NCBI GenBank assembly: GCA_050945915.1
Contig: JBMNTV010000083.1
Coordinates: 1 to 6,194, forward strand
Origin: CALNBC01 sp050945915
GTDB taxonomy: Bacteria > Bacillota > Clostridia > Christensenellales > CALWSW01
Direction: 5' to 3'
DNA length: 6,194 nucleotides
The position numbers and the translations under genes were made by a program. Every line of letters begins with the position of its first letter. Positions within the stretch are counted from its first letter, which is position 1. This document shows positions 4,726 to 6,194 of this stretch, one piece after another. The notes below the pieces were generated by a model. That model did not search any database. It saw only the letters and a list, made by a program, of their open reading frames with translations, and was not told the DNA's origin.

Positions 4726-6194
4726 TGGACGGCCTCCCTCTTAGAGCCTGCCATATAAAGGCCCAGCTCCTGGACTGTGGTGGTTTTGGGATCGAGATCG
4801 GCAACGATTTCCCCCTCGTACATGACGAGGATGCGGTCCGAAACCTCCATCACCTCGTCCAGCTCCAGGGATACGAGCAAGACTGCCTTGCCCGCGTCCC
4901 TCTGGGCGACGAGCTGCTTGTGGATGTATTCGATGGCGCCGACATCCAGCCCCCGGGTGGGCTGAACGGCCAGGAGGATCTCCGGGTCGAGATCGATTTC
5001 CCTGGCGATGATCGCCTTTTGCTGGTTCCCGCCGGACATGGAGCGCACCAGGGTCTCCGCGCCCTGACCGCTTCGGATGTCGTACATTTCGATCAAGCGA
5101 TTTGCGTAAGCATCGATCTTCCTGAACCGCAAAAAGCCGCTTTTCTTGAATTCATTGGTATGATAGCGCTTTAATACGAGGTTTTCGGCGAGGTCATAGT
5201 CCAGCACCAGGCCGTCCTTATGCCGGTCCTCGGGGATATGGCTCATGCCCATATCGTTTCGCTTGCGGATGGTGGCGTCGGTAATGTCCTTCCCGTTCAG
5301 CTCGATGGTACCGCTCTTGACGGGGGCGAGGCCGCTTAACGCATACACCAGCTCGGACTGGCCGTTGCCGTCGATGCCGGCGATGCACACGATCTCCCCC
5401 CGGTTGACGGTAAAGCTGACGTTTCGCACCGCGTCCTTGTGCTTGGCGCGGCCGGCGACGGAAAGGTTCTTGACGCTCAGCGCAGGCGCGCCGATATGCT
5501 GCTCGCCCTTATCCACCGAAAAGCTGATCTTTCGGCCCACCATCATCTCGCTCATCTGCTCTTTGGTGACGTCCGCCACGTCCACCGTGCCGATGCAGCG
5601 GCCCTTGCGAAGAACCGTAACCCGGTCAGCGACTTCTTTGATTTCGTTGAGCTTGTGGGTGATGAACAGAATGGATTTGCCCTCTTTGGACAGCTCTTTC
5701 ATGATCTTCATCAGCTCTTCGATCTCCTGCGGAGTCAAAACCGCCGTGGGTTCGTCGAAGATCAGGATCTCATTGTCCCGAAAGAGCATTTTCAAAATCT
5801 CGACCCGCTGCTGCATACCCACGGTAATGTCGGAAATCTGGGCGTCCGGATCCACCTTCAGGCCGTAACGGTCGGAAAGCTCCAGCGCCTTTTTCCTGGC
5901 AGTATCCATCCGAAGGAAGCCGTTTTTCGTTTCCTCCACTCCGAGGATAATGTTCTGCAGCACGGTAAAATTATGCACCAGCTTGAAATGCTGGTGAACC
6001 ATGCCGATCCCCAGGGCGTTGGCGTCGTTGGGGTTGTTGATTTTGACGGTTTTGCCGTCCTTTTTGATGATGCCCTTTTCCGGCTGATAAAGGCCGAACA
6101 GCACGCTCATCAAGGTGGACTTCCCTGCGCCGTTTTCGCCCAAAAGGGCGTGGATTTCGCCCCTTTTGAGCCGAATGGTCACGTCATCATTCGC
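4722..6194 (-). CDS. nupO: BMP-type nucleoside ABC transporter, double-domain ATPase (NupO/YufO family), 5' end cut by window edge
   Basis: The frame enters from the right edge; the first visible residues are ANDDVTIRLKRGEIHALLG, so the true start lies beyond 6194, by comparison with the family about 20 codons away. The GTG at 6182-6180 is an internal valine. Counting from that valine, domain 1 has Walker A GENGAGKS (15-22), Q-loop Gln64 (VHQHF), the family-type signature VGMQQ (121-125), Walker B ILIFDEPT (139-146) and switch His176 (THKL). Domain 2 has a degenerate Walker A GIDGNGQSE in which the lysine is replaced by Gln275, a good signature SMSGGNQQK (381-389), a Walker B lacking the Asp-Glu pair (ILLAVQPTRGLD) and no switch histidine (VSLELDEV). 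This asymmetry is typical of the family: one competent and one degenerate ATP site powering import. The gene leads the operon, its stop overlapping the permease 1 start. The BMP lipoprotein gene is expected upstream, outside the window. The symbol is at family level. Confidence 0.95.
   Translation of the reverse strand, partial: ANDDVTIRLKRGEIHALLGENGAGKSTLMSVLFGLYQPEKGIIKKDGKTVKINNPNDANALGIGMVHQHFKLVHNFTVLQNIILGVEETKNGFLRMDTARKKALELSDRYGLKVDPDAQISDITVGMQQRVEILKMLFRDNEILIFDEPTAVLTPQEIEELMKIMKELSKEGKSILFITHKLNEIKEVADRVTVLRKGRCIGTVDVADVTKEQMSEMMVGRKISFSVDKGEQHIGAPALSVKNLSVAGRAKHKDAVRNVSFTVNRGEIVCIAGIDGNGQSELVYALSGLAPVKSGTIELNGKDITDATIRKRNDMGMSHIPEDRHKDGLVLDYDLAENLVLKRYHTNEFKKSGFLRFRKIDAYANRLIEMYDIRSGQGAETLVRSMSGGNQQKAIIAREIDLDPEILLAVQPTRGLDVGAIEYIHKQLVAQRDAGKAVLLVSLELDEVMEVSDRILVMYEGEIVADLDPKTTTVQELGLYMAGSKREAVQ

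Noticed and set aside
3394..4758. Long plus-strand open frame (454 codons) opposite permease 1
   Set aside because: It is antisense to a clearly recognised permease. Its product is rich in His, Asp, Gly and Gln, as expected from the complement of GC-rich codons, and has no family resemblance.
4722..5460. Loss of Walker A lysine and Walker B Asp-Glu in the second ATPase domain as a sign of gene decay
   Set aside because: The same degenerate second site is usual in this ATPase family, and the rest of the frame is intact.
6180..6182. GTG as the start codon of the ATPase
   Set aside because: The frame continues upstream as ANDDV, and family members have about 20 more residues before this point, including the first strand of the nucleotide-binding domain. 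The start lies outside the window.

Overview
All supported genes in this window lie on the minus strand. The DNA is GC-rich, but its regulatory signals are of the low-GC Gram-positive type: purine-rich Shine-Dalgarno sequences, TTGATT/TATAAT-type promoters and hairpin plus T-tract terminators. A class B sortase, a BMP-type nucleoside ABC transporter and a membrane-anchored M1-type peptidase together point to a GC-rich member of the Bacillota, most likely Clostridia. Taxonomy is inferred from gene content and style; no marker gene is present.

Right part (6194 down to 2398): three tightly packed genes of a BMP-family (NupNOPQ/Rns-like) nucleoside ABC importer. They are a double-domain ATPase cut at its 5' end by the window edge, permease 1 joined by an ATGA overlap, and permease 2 starting directly after the permease 1 stop codon. 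A strong intrinsic terminator (2327-2359) ends the unit. The substrate-binding lipoprotein is not in view and would be expected just upstream, beyond 6194. Permease 1 carries an unusual acidic C-terminal tail of about 70 residues, with a 12-bp tandem duplication.

Middle (2246 down to 1332): a single-gene unit with its own well-formed promoter, a class B sortase that carries a lipobox, and an intrinsic terminator.

Left part (1387 down to 1): an intergenic stretch of about 340 bases rich in inverted repeats and containing an extended -10 promoter. It is followed by a 350-codon open frame running off the left edge, which looks like the N-terminal anchor, Pro/Thr-rich spacer and beta-sandwich domain of an M1-like metallopeptidase. 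Its catalytic domain lies outside the window.

The genes form three separate transcription units linked only by theme: uptake of nucleosides and two proteins acting at the outer face of the membrane. I see no sign of a new defence, mobile or RNA-guided system. The least explained parts are the permease tail, the lipid-anchor signal on the sortase, and the structured leader before the peptidase gene.
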